Below, piece after piece: positions 63,155-64,000 of a stretch of 64,000 nucleotides of DNA. Within the stretch, counting starts at the first letter, position 1. Each line of letters begins with the position of its first letter. The position numbers were made by a program, and so were the translations under genes. The notes under the pieces were generated by a model, which did not search any database, had not been told where the DNA came from, and saw only the letters and a program-made list of their open reading frames with translations. The DNA is from JAKOUL01 sp035378845. Lineage in GTDB: Bacteria; Dictyoglomota; Dictyoglomia; Dictyoglomales; Dictyoglomaceae. The stretch is from positions 30,992-94,991 of the forward strand of contig DAOSUP010000006.1 of assembly GCA_035378845.1 (NCBI GenBank), in the 5' to 3' direction.

Positions 63155-63170
63155 TGTGACATAAATCACT
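63155..63170 (+). promoter_or_regulatory. CRP/FNR-like operator
   Basis: TGTGA (63155-63159), six bases, then TCACT (63166-63170). This is one base from the symmetric CRP consensus. Its centre lies about 40 bases before the predicted start point, the class II activator position. A longer AAAAGTG/CACTTTT repeat (63150-63173) overlaps it. Confidence 0.55.
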
Positions 63171-63189
63171 TTTTTTAATAAATATAAGT

Positions 63190-63195
63190 TATAAT
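63190..63195 (+). promoter_or_regulatory. -10 element of the lipoprotein gene
   Basis: A perfect TATAAT with no matching -35, in keeping with an activator-dependent promoter. The leader to the ATG is about 90 bases. Confidence 0.5.
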
Positions 63196-63291
63196 TTAAT
63201 TATAGATGGAGGGGTTAAAAGTTAATATTTTTTCCACTATATAGAAAACAAACTTTTGACTCTTCAATCAATAATTAATGGGGGTGATTAG

Positions 63292-64000
63292 ATGAAAAAT
63301 AAATTTCTTCTCCTCAAGATTTTTACAGTCTCTTTTCTCCTTATTTTTCTTTCTGGTTGTACTCCAAAAGATACAGCTCCACCATCAGTAAGTATTACTT
63401 TCCCACCGAATAATGCAACAGTCTCTGGACCTGTAGATATAATTGCTTCAGCAACTGATAATGTAGGAGTTTCAAGAGTAGAGTTCTATATTGATGGAAG
63501 TAAGGTAGGAGAAGACACACAAGCACCTTATGAATATAGCTGGGATACAGATACTCTTCAATACAACTCTACTCATAGCATAAAAGCAAAAGCATATGAT
63601 TCAGCTGGAAATACAGGAGAAAGTCAGATAGTAACAGTAACTATAGGAGATACACAAGCACCTCAAATTACTATTACAAATCCTCATGATGGAGATATTG
63701 TTTCTGCAACAGTTTCTATACAAGTTCAAGTAGTAGATAAAACTCCATCAGCAAAGAATAAAAAGGTAGAGAAAGCTCCAAGTGGAGTTTCAAGAGTAGA
63801 GTTCTATATTGATGGAAGTAAGGTAGGAGAAGATAAAGAAGCTCCTTATGAATATAGCTGGGATACTACTAAAGTACTAAATGGAACTCATACAATAACA
63901 GTAGCAGCTATTGATAATATCAATAATTCTGGAAGTGCAAGTATAGCAGTAAATGTGAACAACTTGGGAGGCACAACTTGGCAAAAGACCTATGGAGGAA
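63292..64000 (+). CDS. Ig-like domain lipoprotein, 5' part
   Basis: The first 236 residues run off the window. A lipoprotein signal ends in LSGC with lipidated Cys23. Two Ig-like domains follow (about 30-122 and 123-227), each with an SRVEFYIDGSKVGED segment. The last visible residues, TWQKTYGG, match the first strand of the seven-repeat secreted protein at 41489, so a propeller probably follows. It is likely a cell-surface anchored binding protein. GGGGGTGATT precedes the ATG. Confidence 0.85.
   Translation, partial: MKNKFLLLKIFTVSFLLIFLSGCTPKDTAPPSVSITFPPNNATVSGPVDIIASATDNVGVSRVEFYIDGSKVGEDTQAPYEYSWDTDTLQYNSTHSIKAKAYDSAGNTGESQIVTVTIGDTQAPQITITNPHDGDIVSATVSIQVQVVDKTPSAKNKKVEKAPSGVSRVEFYIDGSKVGEDKEAPYEYSWDTTKVLNGTHTITVAAIDNINNSGSASIAVNVNNLGGTTWQKTYGG
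63466..63515 (+). repeat. 50-base exact direct repeat, copy 1
   Basis: This segment of the first Ig-like domain is identical over 50 bases to 63784-63833; a further block of about 25 bases downstream also matches. It shows recent domain duplication. Confidence 0.9.
63784..63833 (+). repeat. 50-base exact direct repeat, copy 2
   Basis: Second copy, 318 bases after the first, in frame and in the same place of the second Ig-like domain. Recombination between the copies would remove or add exactly one 106-residue domain. Confidence 0.9.

Overview
The window is AT-rich, densely coded bacterial chromosome with short intergenic gaps, many ATGA/TGATG-type overlaps and strong AGGAGG ribosome binding sites. 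The gene content is almost entirely core: ribosomal proteins, three aminoacyl-tRNA synthetases, sigma A, primase, gyrase A, Era and Obg. It also has thermophile-leaning accessories: an endonuclease Q family protein, archease, TrpB2, pyruvate phosphate dikinase and a bifunctional phosphoglucose/phosphomannose isomerase. With the Firmicutes-like gene order and an LptF/LptG permease (so an outer-membrane-like envelope), this suggests a thermophilic anaerobe of the Dictyoglomus type. That assignment is inference from memory of gene content; no database search was made. I see no insertion sequence, prophage, CRISPR array, rRNA gene or replication origin.

Layout. 1-6484 (+): the end of an AtuA-like gene, a DUF4387 protein, a two-subunit class I fumarase/tartrate dehydratase-like enzyme, a P-loop protein of unknown role, rph, rdgB, ridA, a rhomboid protease and a membrane-anchored Clp-fold protease. 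6501-26617 (+): a long macro-operon region opening with a sigma-A promoter and a CIRCE operator over hrcA, then rsmE, mtaB, rpsU, phoH, ybeY, dgkA, a CorC-like protein, pyrG, cdd, era, deoC, recO, glyQS, ppdK, dgt, dnaG and rpoD. This follows the Firmicutes hrcA-to-sigA order, but grpE-dnaK-dnaJ-prmA are missing between hrcA and rsmE. 26627-35374 (+): infC (apparent AUA start), rpmI, rplT, a TrmH-family methyltransferase, pheST, mutS2 and an LptF/G permease.

35371-39947 (-): tRNA-Asp, tRNA-Thr, rseC-like, DUF2007, proA, proC, htrA and rlmH, apparently one transcription unit in which the tRNAs abut the first mRNA cistron. 40133-43195: a decayed beta-helix protein fragment, a flavin reductase, a secreted seven-repeat probable beta-propeller, and a tRNA-Lys/Glu/Val cluster. 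43383-48085 (+): rplU, rpmA, obgE, nadD, a VOC protein, a ThuA-like protein and a polyprenyl synthase. 48052-50540 (-): a YaaC-like protein, gltX and an OsmC protein. 50601-53128 (+): pgi/pmi, a phosphoesterase and a ParB-like protein. 53125-61249 is mostly (-): endonuclease Q, [rrf2 on +], a YchF-like GTPase, archease, gyrA, thiN-thiT under a TPP riboswitch, and cysE. 61346-64000 (+): a 15-codon leader ORF, trpB2, tRNA-Met, tRNA-Val and the start of a large lipoprotein whose far part resembles the seven-repeat protein.

The most informative signals are regulatory rather than new enzymes. They are a complete TPP riboswitch with terminator and antiterminator, an AUA start for infC, CIRCE covering the hrcA start region, a shared palindromic -35 between osmC and pgi/pmi, a CRP/FNR-like operator before the lipoprotein, and terminator-like perfect hairpins buried inside methyltransferase genes.
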